Shown here: piece by piece, positions 1 to 9,495 of the stretch
Numbering within the stretch: the stretch's first letter is position 1
Layout of the letters: every line of letters begins with the position of its first letter
Made by a program: the position numbers and the translations under genes
Source: a bacterium
GTDB taxonomy: Bacteria > Bacteroidota > Bacteroidia > CAILMK01 > JACPUW01
Direction: 5' to 3'
Length of the DNA: 35,632 bases
Assembly (NCBI GenBank): GCA_016124515.1
Contig: WGNN01000021.1
Span: 1 to 35,632 of the forward strand
The notes under the pieces: generated by a model
What the model saw: the letters and a program-made list of their open reading frames with translations, nothing else
Databases searched by the model: none
Told to the model about the DNA's origin: nothing

Positions 1-127
1 AGCATAAGAGCTGCACTCCAAATTGGCCTTTCATTTCCTTATCTATTTTTTGCAAAATGGTTTTATGGAAGTAATCTACTGACTGTCAAACGCGAGAAGT
101 GCTTAATGTTGACCTTTTCTTGCATGA

Positions 128-1807
<1,680 letters not shown>

Positions 1808-1823
1808 TAATATATAATAAACA

Positions 1824-1863
1824 TAAAAAAAGGCAACTGCTGACAAAAGTGGTTGCCTTTTTT
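1824..1863. terminator. Bidirectional rho-independent terminator
   Basis: The stem GGCAAC (1832-1837) pairs with GTTGCC (1852-1857) and is flanked by an A-run before and a T-run after. It can therefore terminate the ABC-F gene on the plus strand and, more weakly, the converging minus-strand gene that ends at 1909. Confidence 0.8.
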
Positions 1864-1908
1864 ATTTTTGGGGGTGGAAAGTTTAGCCATTAATATCAGC
1901 CAAACCAC

Positions 1909-2736
1909 CTATTCATCAGGTAATTCTTCATATTCCTGACCATTCCATTTTATTATTTCATCACAGCCTACCACAAGATTAAAATAACCATTTGTTTTTG
2001 CATCAAGTATCCCTATACGTTTTGGCGTCGATTTTCCATAATACACATCGCCGTTGGCAAAAATGATTTTCCAATCAGAAAAAGCACCCCACCTTTCCCA
2101 ATAGGAGCATACGATTGAGTCAGTCAAGCCATCGGAATTAAGATCACAAGACAGGCTCAAAGTACTGGCATTCTGACCGATAAATTCATTAGAAGTGATT
2201 TCCTTTACAGCTGGTATTTTTTGCTCTTGCTTGCTTTCAACCAACTTCAAACTATAACCTTCTATCATGTAGGTTTCTGTTTTATCACCGCACAAATCAG
2301 TATTTTCACAACCGGCATTAACGGTTTCTATTACCAAATACCAATTGCCGTCCTTTTGAAACAAATCTATTCCATTCCAATCGTAGCCCAACACCTTGCT
2401 CTGCACAAAAGATTTTCCATTATAGCTGATATACTGGTAACTATTGCCACAGCAATTGCCGCCGCAACCATTCACTATCTCCAATAAAAGATCGGAATAC
2501 CCATCGTAGTTAAAGTCCTTCTCTCCTACTTTTTGTGCACAAACCCGTTCCGTGCTGTCTATTAGAGTAAATGTATCATTGCCCACAACCGCAATAAGTT
2601 GTTGGTTTTCAAAATAATTTTCATTTGAAATTACATACCTGACTTCTATTTGAGCCGATGCAGAAATACCCAATGATATCATTAAAAATGCCACCATCAT
2701 GTAGCTGCGAAATATTATTTTAGGTATTTTATTCAC
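1909..2736 (-). CDS. Secreted FG-GAP/VCBS-like protein of unknown function
   Basis: This 275-residue protein has an N-terminal signal peptide (hydrophobic stretch, then ISASAQ) and is presumably exported to the periplasm or surface. Two acidic DxNxDGxxD loops are visible, DFNYDGYSD and DLNSDGLTD, the calcium-loop pattern found in VCBS/FG-GAP beta-propeller blades. Between them is a tight cysteine cluster (CGGNCCGN, about residues 90-97) and further cysteines (CENTDLCGD), suggesting disulfides or a metal site. A GTG at 2736 abuts the TAA of the upstream lamin-tail gene with no gap. An ATG at 2700 would give 263 residues and still keep the signal peptide, so the start is uncertain. Contiguity with the upstream gene implies co-transcription. 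Only two loops are present, too few for a full propeller. No enzymatic motif is recognised. Confidence 0.75.
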   Translation of the reverse strand: MNKIPKIIFRSYMMVAFLMISLGISASAQIEVRYVISNENYFENQQLIAVVGNDTFTLIDSTERVCAQKVGEKDFNYDGYSDLLLEIVNGCGGNCCGNSYQYISYNGKSFVQSKVLGYDWNGIDLFQKDGNWYLVIETVNAGCENTDLCGDKTETYMIEGYSLKLVESKQEQKIPAVKEITSNEFIGQNASTLSLSCDLNSDGLTDSIVCSYWERWGAFSDWKIIFANGDVYYGKSTPKRIGILDAKTNGYFNLVVGCDEIIKWNGQEYEELPDE

Positions 2737-5700
2737 TTACAACTTCCCGGCTACTACCACCGATTTTTTTATGTTTTGCGCCTTGCCACCGTCAAGGTCA
2801 ACTATTTCGAAAAGTATAATATATACGCCAATTGGGGCTTTGGCACCTTGTTCATCAAATCCATCCCATTGGTATTGGCTCACCCGGCCCAAAATATCGT
2901 TGCCGGCAAGGGTTTTAATGCGTTGGCCGTTCAGGTCAAAAATACTGATGGCCGCGGTTTGGTTTTGCGATTTGCTGTTGATGGTTATTTGCAGGAAATC
3001 CTGATACCCGTCATTATCGGGCGAAAAGCTCTCGCTTGACAACTCAATGGCATTCTCACCGGGCAACTCACTGGCGTACTGCGAGTTTACATAAGTTGGT
3101 GTAGCGCCCCCGCTGGCCGATGAAGCGGTGTGCCAATTTGAACTGTTTTGTGTTTCGCCATCAGGATTGATGCGCTCCAGGGAAAAACCATCTTCATTCT
3201 CAAGCAAGGGATAGTGCCATTTATTAGAATAAACCAATTGGTCGATAACTGTTGTATCGTTGCGGAGCAAAACCACTTCGCCATCGGTATTGCCAAGGCT
3301 GGGCAAGTTGGCGTACAATAGTTTATCTGGTGCCTTTACAAAATAGGCGGTTTCAATATTGGCAATATCTTCGGTAAAAGCCAGGTAACTATGTGGTTTC
3401 AATAAATAACTTTTTTCGCTCAGCGGTGCAATGTTTGACAAATCGCCGCGGCTATCGAGCGTGGCTATGAGCAAATGACTCAGGTCTATATATTTTTCGC
3501 TTCTGTTATAAATTTCCACAAAATCGGCTCCGTTGCCAATGGGGTTAAAAAGCACCTCGTTTACCACCACATCAAAACTATCGAGCACATCGGGCAGCGC
3601 AAATTGAAGGGCATTTTCCTGCATCACATTTCCTACACAATCGGTTATTTTATTTGCTGACAGCTCATAAAGCACGTTCTTTTCCAATGGTTTCGAAAGC
3701 TTCAAAACAGTACTCGTCAATTCGATGTCGCTGTATTTGGCCTGCAACATTTGTGCAGCAAAATCCGCTATTTTATAATTGCCGGTATTGAGCAGTGTGG
3801 CAGAATCTACTATTTCAGATAATTGCAAAAACACCGAAACACTGTCGAGTGCTATGGCATTGAGCAGTGCAGGTGCGCTGTTGTCAGGATTAGCCGCTGC
3901 AACCGAGTTTTCTTTACCCGGCGTGCCATAAACATTATTTTTTGCTCCAGTCCAATTGTCTTGTCGGCCACAGGGATTATCAACATCTATCATTTCAAGA
4001 CTGTAGCCGCCGCCCTTTTTATTATCATTTCCATACCACAAATCGCTGTAGTGCACAAAGTGAAGGGTTTTTCCCCATTTGGTTTTGAGCGAAAGCAGCT
4101 CGCCACCATTGTTTAAACCCGGCATACCACTCAATCCAAAGGTTTTCCCAAAAGGTTCAAACAAATAAGCTTCAGTATTTTTTGTTAGCACTACATATTC
4201 ATGCGGAAGCAAAATGACATCAGGAAGTTGGGTACTGTCGCTTCCGTCGGAGAAATACACATTTCCCACATAAAGCGGCGAATCAGTGGTATTATAAATT
4301 TCAATATATTCAGTGGCAGGCAAATCATAAACCGGTTCAGGATCAGCAAATATTTCGGTTATAATTAAGTCGTGCAAATCGGGCAGTTTAGGCTTCAAAT
4401 AAATAACTTTCTGTGCATAGGTTTGGCTCAGTATGTTGCCTTCACAATCCTTTATTCCACTTATTTTCAAATCATAATACACATTTGCGTCAAGCGCCTG
4501 TGACAATGAGAGTTGCACCATTGTTTTATCTACCAAATCAGATTGGGCCTTTAGGGTTCCGCTGTAGCCAATCAGTTCAAAAGTGGCACTTAAAACCGAG
4601 GCCGAATCAACAGGTTCATCAAATGAAAGTGTTACTTTTTGCGGACTTGCCGCAAGGGCATCTTGCAATTGCGGAGCGGTTACATCGGGCGCGTTATTAT
4701 AAATGGCATTTTTTCTTCCGGGAGTTCCACCACTGGCATCGGTTGATGCAGCCCAATTGTTGGGTCCTGTGCACACCAAATCAGGATTTATTCGCTCCAG
4801 TGTGTAGCCGCCATCTGTTTTTGAGCCATCGTGGTACCAACTCAGATCGTATTGCAATTTGTCAATGAGCGTACCGTCGGCGGCTTTCAACACAAGTTTG
4901 TCGCCGCTGTTGTTGAGCGAAGGCAGCGACACGCCCAACACATTGCCAAAAACCTGAAAATCTGCCACCCTACTGCTTGCACACAAAACCAAATATTCGC
5001 CGGCAGGCAAGGTGTAGGCTGCCAGCTTTCCGGTTGAGGTACCATCTGTTATCGTCCAGTTGGTCAGGTCTATGGCCACTTTGGTCCTGTTGTACAGCTC
5101 CACAAATTCGGCATCGGGCAAACCCACAACCGGTGTTGGATCAGGAAAAAATTCGTTGATAATGACGTCGCTGTAAGAAGCTTTGAAAAAAGAAACCGTT
5201 TTTGAAGCTTGAGTCATGGCATTTCCCGCCAAATCCTTCACCTGACTCACCTCAATTTTATAGCTGTTGCCCGACACCAGCGGACTTACGGTAAGTATGA
5301 CAGCATCAGGTTCTTTGTGCGAATAATTGGCCGCTATGGGCATGGCCGCATTCACCGCATAATTGTCTGTTTTTCTGGCCGATACGCTGTCTAATGGCTC
5401 ACTGAATTTGAGCTTGATATGCGTTTGATCGAGCACCTCAGCGCTCAGCAAATCAGGAGCTTTTGTATCCTTATATATAGGTCCAATATTTACATCATCA
5501 AAGTAAAACTTATCGGCTCGCGTAGAAGTGTAGATGCAGTAAAAGCCAAAATATGCCCCATCGGAAAAGCTTTGGTCAGTTACCTTAAAATCAGTTGTAA
5601 AACTGCTGCCGCCGGTAAAATCGGCCATCACTTCAAATTCACCTTTTTTTGAACGGGTCACTTTTATGCGCACCTCGTTGCTCGCATGGCTCATAGTACC

Positions 5701-6135
5701 CAAAGTTCCTTCGGCAAGCTTGGTAATGGTAGTTCCGCTTTGTTTGCAAAACTCCAGGTTGTCGTCGTTGCCCGATTGGCCAATTCGCAACAAATAGCCA
5801 TTGCCCGAACCACTCAAATCGGCATTGCTGAAGCTTAGATACAGCCTGAGTTGGTTTGATGTGGAAGGCGAAAAATCGAGTTTAGCATAGCATTCCCAAC
5901 TTGCGGTATCCTGCCATGCCGCGGCGGTTGACAAGTAAGATTTGCCCGAGGCGGAGGCACTGAGCTGTAGCTGCCCCGAAGCAACAGCAAAGTCTGCCGC
6001 GTTTCCGGTCCACGCCGGATTTTTGGTAAAATCGCCGTCAGCGAAGTTGTCCGTTATTTTTATTTGCGCATTTGCCCTTATTGACAACAACACACAAAGC
6101 ACCAATAGGCCGAGGAGTTTTTTTGCTTTTGACAT
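2737..6135 (-). CDS. Secreted modular protein with three lamin-tail domains
   Basis: This 1132-residue exported protein starts with a clear signal peptide (hydrophobic core, then IRANAQ). Reading along: a LamG/concanavalin-like beta domain (about 28-222) is followed by alternating SbsA-type Ig-like domains (each opening with 'APxLxxA', about 225, 490 and 755) and lamin-tail domains (about 323, 588 and 853). Lamin-tail motifs include VIINEFFPDP, LIITEIFADP and VVVNEVLFNP, each followed by FVELYNR or EIYN. The last 100 residues open with SFSPDNDGYQD and form a FlgD-like/CHU_C-like Ig domain, the module that often ends secreted Bacteroidota proteins. The ATG at 6135 is preferred over a TTG two codons upstream. 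The role is inferred to be a surface or extracellular nucleic-acid, nuclease-associated or adhesive scaffold. No catalytic domain is seen. It is probably co-transcribed with the FG-GAP-like gene behind it. Confidence 0.9.
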   Translation of the reverse strand: MSKAKKLLGLLVLCVLLSIRANAQIKITDNFADGDFTKNPAWTGNAADFAVASGQLQLSASASGKSYLSTAAAWQDTASWECYAKLDFSPSTSNQLRLYLSFSNADLSGSGNGYLLRIGQSGNDDNLEFCKQSGTTITKLAEGTLGTMSHASNEVRIKVTRSKKGEFEVMADFTGGSSFTTDFKVTDQSFSDGAYFGFYCIYTSTRADKFYFDDVNIGPIYKDTKAPDLLSAEVLDQTHIKLKFSEPLDSVSARKTDNYAVNAAMPIAANYSHKEPDAVILTVSPLVSGNSYKIEVSQVKDLAGNAMTQASKTVSFFKASYSDVIINEFFPDPTPVVGLPDAEFVELYNRTKVAIDLTNWTITDGTSTGKLAAYTLPAGEYLVLCASSRVADFQVFGNVLGVSLPSLNNSGDKLVLKAADGTLIDKLQYDLSWYHDGSKTDGGYTLERINPDLVCTGPNNWAASTDASGGTPGRKNAIYNNAPDVTAPQLQDALAASPQKVTLSFDEPVDSASVLSATFELIGYSGTLKAQSDLVDKTMVQLSLSQALDANVYYDLKISGIKDCEGNILSQTYAQKVIYLKPKLPDLHDLIITEIFADPEPVYDLPATEYIEIYNTTDSPLYVGNVYFSDGSDSTQLPDVILLPHEYVVLTKNTEAYLFEPFGKTFGLSGMPGLNNGGELLSLKTKWGKTLHFVHYSDLWYGNDNKKGGGYSLEMIDVDNPCGRQDNWTGAKNNVYGTPGKENSVAAANPDNSAPALLNAIALDSVSVFLQLSEIVDSATLLNTGNYKIADFAAQMLQAKYSDIELTSTVLKLSKPLEKNVLYELSANKITDCVGNVMQENALQFALPDVLDSFDVVVNEVLFNPIGNGADFVEIYNRSEKYIDLSHLLIATLDSRGDLSNIAPLSEKSYLLKPHSYLAFTEDIANIETAYFVKAPDKLLYANLPSLGNTDGEVVLLRNDTTVIDQLVYSNKWHYPLLENEDGFSLERINPDGETQNSSNWHTASSASGGATPTYVNSQYASELPGENAIELSSESFSPDNDGYQDFLQITINSKSQNQTAAISIFDLNGQRIKTLAGNDILGRVSQYQWDGFDEQGAKAPIGVYIILFEIVDLDGGKAQNIKKSVVVAGKL

Positions 6136-6162
6136 AAGCAATCAAAATAAATGAATACCTAA

Positions 6163-6170
6163 TACTTTTG
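6163..6170 (+). promoter_or_regulatory. Probable -7 promoter element of asd
   Basis: TACTTTTG fits TAnnTTTG exactly and ends 19 nt before the asd ATG at 6190. No convincing -33 TTTG is seen at the right spacing. Confidence 0.5.
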
Positions 6171-6189
6171 CTTCAAAAAAACATTAAGA

Positions 6190-7182
6190 ATGCGTTTAGC
6201 TTTGGTAGGTGCCACCGGATTGGTGGGTCAGAAAATGATACAGGTGTTGGAAGAACGCAAAATTTTGCCCGATGAATTTCTACCCGTAGCTTCTTCAAAA
6301 TCAGTAGGTAACGAGGTGGATTTTGGCGGCAAAAAACACAAAGTGGTAGCCGTGGAAGACGCTGTGAAAGCGGGAGTTGACGTGGCTATTTTTTCTGCCG
6401 GTGGAAACACTTCGCTCGAGTGGGCACCCAAATTTGCCGAAACCGGAGCTTTTGTTATCGACAATTCATCAGCTTGGCGCATGCACTTGGAATGCCCCTT
6501 GGTGGTGCCCGAAATAAACGCGGATTCCATAACGGAACACACCAAAATAATTGCCAACCCCAACTGCAGCACCATTCAACTGGTGATGGTTCTGAAACCC
6601 CTGATGGACAAATACGGCCTAAGGCGGGTGGTGGTTTCAACCTACCAATCGATAACCGGAACGGGCAAAGCTGCCATAGACCAAATGAGCAATGAGCGCA
6701 ATGGTGTGGAAGGCAAAAAAGTGTATCCTTACCATATTGACTTGAATTGCCTGCCGCACTGCGATGTGTTTACCGACAACCTTTACACCAAAGAGGAAAT
6801 GAAATTGGTAAACGAAACAAGAAAAATATTGGGCGATTCAAAAATTGGTGTTACCGCCACGGCAGTGCGGGTACCGGTAATGGGCGGTCACTCAGAATCG
6901 GTTAATGTGGAGCTGAAATCGCCTTTTAATCTGGATGAAGTAAGGCATTTGCTGCACCACACACCGGGCGTAGTGGTAATAGACGATCCCAAGCGTGAAC
7001 AATACCCTATGCCGCTCTACCAAAAAGACCACGACGATGTATTTGTAGGAAGAATAAGAACCGACGAAAGCCAAGTGAACACGCTGAATATGTGGATAGT
7101 AGCTGACAACCTGCGTAAAGGCGCGGCTACGAATGCAGTTCAAATTCTGGAGTATTTATTAGCTGCCAAGCTGGTGCACTAA
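6190..7182 (+). CDS. asd: Aspartate-semialdehyde dehydrogenase
   Basis: Catalyses NADPH-dependent reduction of aspartyl-4-phosphate to aspartate semialdehyde, the branch point to lysine/diaminopimelate, threonine and methionine. It acts in the cytoplasm as a homodimer or tetramer. The 330-residue length is normal. The N-terminal Rossmann motif GATGLVGQ (7-14), catalytic cysteine in NPNCST (C126) and base histidine in MGGHSES (H234) are all present, as is GTGKAA near residue 157. A -7 motif lies just upstream. A small cytochrome-b5-like gene starts 8 nt after the stop and is probably co-transcribed. No other lysine or threonine pathway gene is nearby, so asd stands alone here, as is common in Bacteroidota. 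Confidence 0.97.
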   Translation: MRLALVGATGLVGQKMIQVLEERKILPDEFLPVASSKSVGNEVDFGGKKHKVVAVEDAVKAGVDVAIFSAGGNTSLEWAPKFAETGAFVIDNSSAWRMHLECPLVVPEINADSITEHTKIIANPNCSTIQLVMVLKPLMDKYGLRRVVVSTYQSITGTGKAAIDQMSNERNGVEGKKVYPYHIDLNCLPHCDVFTDNLYTKEEMKLVNETRKILGDSKIGVTATAVRVPVMGGHSESVNVELKSPFNLDEVRHLLHHTPGVVVIDDPKREQYPMPLYQKDHDDVFVGRIRTDESQVNTLNMWIVADNLRKGAATNAVQILEYLLAAKLVH

Positions 7183-7190
7183 GCCCGCAA

Positions 7191-7436
7191 ATGCCTGACG
7201 TTGAGCCTATCTACAGCCGGTCGCAACTTGCACTACGCAACGGGCAAGACCGCGATGAAATTTGGATTGCCTACAAAGGTGTAATTTACGATGTGAGCCA
7301 AAGCCGATTGTGGCGCAATGGCAAGCACTATGAGCACTGGGCAGGGCAAGACCTCACTGATGAACTGCCCGATGCTCCACACACCGAAAGGGTATTTGAA
7401 AGATTGCGTGTGGTAGGAAAACTGCAAGACCGGTAG
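7191..7436 (+). CDS. Small cytochrome-b5-like heme/steroid-binding domain protein
   Basis: An 81-residue single-domain protein with no signal peptide or membrane anchor, so probably cytoplasmic. It carries the signature of the prokaryotic cytochrome-b5-like fold: GVIYDVSQSRLWRNGKHY, then the AGQDLTDEL segment and a second histidine in DAPH. The two histidines (in GKHYEH and DAPH) are plausible heme ligands. Whether it binds heme b or a hydrophobic ligand cannot be read from sequence. It starts 8 nt after asd and ends 12 nt before the convergent rhomboid gene. No redox partner is encoded in the window. The family assignment is good; the function is unknown. Confidence 0.85.
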   Translation: MPDVEPIYSRSQLALRNGQDRDEIWIAYKGVIYDVSQSRLWRNGKHYEHWAGQDLTDELPDAPHTERVFERLRVVGKLQDR

Positions 7437-7448
7437 AACGGGGAGCAA

Positions 7449-8003
7449 TTATTTTTTGGAAAAAGCCAAGCCAAAAAAACCACCACATACGCCACCTATT
7501 ATATGGGCAAACTGCGCAATGTCGTCGGTTTGAAAGGAATTGACCACCTCGCGCCCTAGAAATAACAGTGAAATAAGAATAAAGGTGAGCGGAATTTCGC
7601 CTTTTTGGATGTTGGTAACCGAGCTGAGCACAATGAGCATAAACACGATGCCACTGGCGCCGAGCAAGGCGGTAGAGAAAAAAAGCACGTTTACCACGCC
7701 GGTAATAAAGGCCGTAATCACCATCATGGTGAGCAAAGGTTTGGATCCGTATTTTTCTTCGAGTATAGGCCCTATGAGCAGTATAAAGGTAAAATTGCTC
7801 AACAAGTGCATCCAATTGGCATGACCCAAGGCGTGGGTAAATAGCCTCAGATAATCGAGCGGTTGGGTAAAACTAAAACTTGGGTAAACCGTAAAAAAAG
7901 TTTGGGTAACTCTGCCACCGCCAAAGGTATTGTCGAACAGCATAATGATGGTACAAACAAAAGAAAGGGTAAGAATAACCGGCGAATTATAGCTGATGCG
8001 CAT
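7449..8003 (-). CDS. Rhomboid family intramembrane serine protease
   Basis: A 184-residue polytopic inner-membrane protein with about six transmembrane helices. It cleaves membrane-anchored substrates within or near the bilayer. The catalytic serine lies in GASGIVF, the catalytic histidine in AHIIGGVCGG near the C-terminus, and the HANWMHLLSN motif supplies the conserved loop/TM2 histidine and asparagine. All hallmark residues are therefore present and the protein should be active. The gene starts 2 nt after the stop of the NtrC-type regulator gene, so both are almost certainly on one transcript. The substrate is unknown; the linkage to a sigma-54 activator is the only contextual clue. Confidence 0.92.
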   Translation of the reverse strand: MRISYNSPVILTLSFVCTIIMLFDNTFGGGRVTQTFFTVYPSFSFTQPLDYLRLFTHALGHANWMHLLSNFTFILLIGPILEEKYGSKPLLTMMVITAFITGVVNVLFFSTALLGASGIVFMLIVLSSVTNIQKGEIPLTFILISLLFLGREVVNSFQTDDIAQFAHIIGGVCGGFFGLAFSKK

Positions 8004-8005
8004 GC

Positions 8006-9367
8006 TTACATCTCCATTTCTATTTCACCATTTTTTATCATTCGGTAGATGGTTGATTTTCCCATATCGAGCTTCTCGGCCACTTTTACCACGTTGTTGT
8101 CGTATTTGTGCAAGAAATGCTCTATTATTTTATTGGTATAATCGCGCAGGGTGAGTTCTTCCATCAAAAAGTCGGTTGACTTGCCGGTATTATGAAAAGA
8201 GATATCACTTGCTTCCATCACATTGTCGTTGCACATAACCACGGCAAGTTCTACCACGGCTTTCAATTCGCGCACATTGCCCGGCCAAGGATAATCTAAT
8301 AATTTCTTTTGAGCCGATGCCGCAATGGTTACTTTTTCCATCGCGTTGTCTTTACAAAACGAATCAGCAAAATGCTTGGCAAGCATCAACACATCGTTTC
8401 CACGGTCTCTCAGCGGTGGCAAATGGATGGGCAAACCCAACAATCTATAATATAAATCTTCTCTGAAACTTCCTTTTTCCACCTCAGCTTTTAAGTCGCG
8501 GTGGGTAGCACAAATAATTCTTGCGTTTATTTTAATTACCGAATTGCCGCCAACGCGTACCAATTCGCGCTCTTGCAAAACACGCAATATTTTGGCTTGC
8601 ATATTAGAGTCCATCTCTCCTATTTCATCAAGGAAAATTGTACCGCCATTGGCTTCTTCAAATTTTCCGATGCGGCGGGTATTGGCTCCGGTAAAAGCAC
8701 CTTTCTCATGACCAAACAACTCGCTCTCAATAAGTTCTGAAGGAATTGCAGCCACATTAACCGCTATAAACGAGCCTTTTGAGCGTTTTGAATTATAATG
8801 AATAGCCTTGGCTACCATTTCCTTTCCGGTACCGGTTTCGCCATAAACTGAAACTGTAATATCGGTATTAACCCCCTTTTCCATTAGTTTATATACTTTT
8901 TCCATGGCCGGGCTTTTGCCTATTATGGCGTTTTGGAAATCGTATTTTTTACCAAGTTCTTCCTTCAATCGCGTTACCTCGTGGGTAAGCTCGCGGTTTT
9001 GGAGGATGTGGTGTATGGTATTTATGAGTTTGTCCTTGGTTTCTTCATCTTTTGTGATGTAGTCATAAGCCCCTTGCCGCAGCAAACCCACCGCGGTTTT
9101 TATATCGGTTTGACCTGAAAGAATGAGCACGCGGATATTGGGGTCGGTATTTACTATCCTTTTCAACACATCCTCGCCGGTTAGGTCGGGCAGCGTATAG
9201 TCAAGCGTTACAATATCGGGACGCAAATGCAGCTTGTCCATACAACTGCGCGCGTTTTCAAATGAGATGACCTCAAAATCAGAATTCAGTTGAAGAACGT
9301 ATTCTATCATTTTGCGGTAGGTCGGATCGTCCTCAACTACAAAAATCCGTACGGAACTTTTACTCAT
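8006..9367 (-). CDS. NtrC-type sigma-54-dependent response regulator
   Basis: A 453-residue three-domain transcriptional activator. The N-terminal receiver has acidic residues VEDD, phospho-acceptor D56 in TLDYTLP and conserved K106. The AAA+ domain carries Walker A GETGTGKE (176-183), the sigma-54-contacting GAFTGA loop (223-228) and Walker B TIFLDEIGEM. A C-terminal Fis-type helix-turn-helix (VAEKLDMGKSTIYRMIKNG) binds DNA. All residues needed for phosphorylation and sigma-54 activation are intact. No histidine kinase is adjacent, so the partner is elsewhere. The ATG at 9367 follows a -7 motif; a TTG two codons earlier is less likely. A 7-bp inverted repeat just upstream of the -7 motif could be an operator. 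The gene is followed 2 nt later by the rhomboid gene. Confidence 0.96.
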   Translation of the reverse strand: MSKSSVRIFVVEDDPTYRKMIEYVLQLNSDFEVISFENARSCMDKLHLRPDIVTLDYTLPDLTGEDVLKRIVNTDPNIRVLILSGQTDIKTAVGLLRQGAYDYITKDEETKDKLINTIHHILQNRELTHEVTRLKEELGKKYDFQNAIIGKSPAMEKVYKLMEKGVNTDITVSVYGETGTGKEMVAKAIHYNSKRSKGSFIAVNVAAIPSELIESELFGHEKGAFTGANTRRIGKFEEANGGTIFLDEIGEMDSNMQAKILRVLQERELVRVGGNSVIKINARIICATHRDLKAEVEKGSFREDLYYRLLGLPIHLPPLRDRGNDVLMLAKHFADSFCKDNAMEKVTIAASAQKKLLDYPWPGNVRELKAVVELAVVMCNDNVMEASDISFHNTGKSTDFLMEELTLRDYTNKIIEHFLHKYDNNVVKVAEKLDMGKSTIYRMIKNGEIEMEM

Positions 9368-9398
9368 AATCAATCTTTTAAACCCAAGACTTGTTTAA

Positions 9399-9406
9399 CA
9401 AAAATA
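9399..9406 (-). promoter_or_regulatory. Probable -7 promoter element of the response-regulator gene
   Basis: On the minus strand this reads TATTTTTG, an exact TAnnTTTG match ending 31 nt before the ATG at 9367. The inverted repeat at 9414-9428 lies directly upstream, in the region between -7 and -33. Confidence 0.5.
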
Positions 9407-9413
9407 GAACTAT

Positions 9414-9428
9414 TTCTCAATTTGAGAA
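9414..9428. promoter_or_regulatory. Inverted repeat, possible operator
   Basis: TTCTCAA, one T, then TTGAGAA form a perfect 7-bp dyad positioned between the expected -33 and -7 elements of the response-regulator promoter. This is where a repressor or autoregulator could bind. There is no T-run, so it is not a terminator for the MscS gene that ends at 9496. Confidence 0.35.
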
Positions 9429-9495
9429 GCCTTGCCAAAAATAAACACCAAATATTCCTTCAAATATGCCACAAAAGCCCAAACAAAACGCCTGA

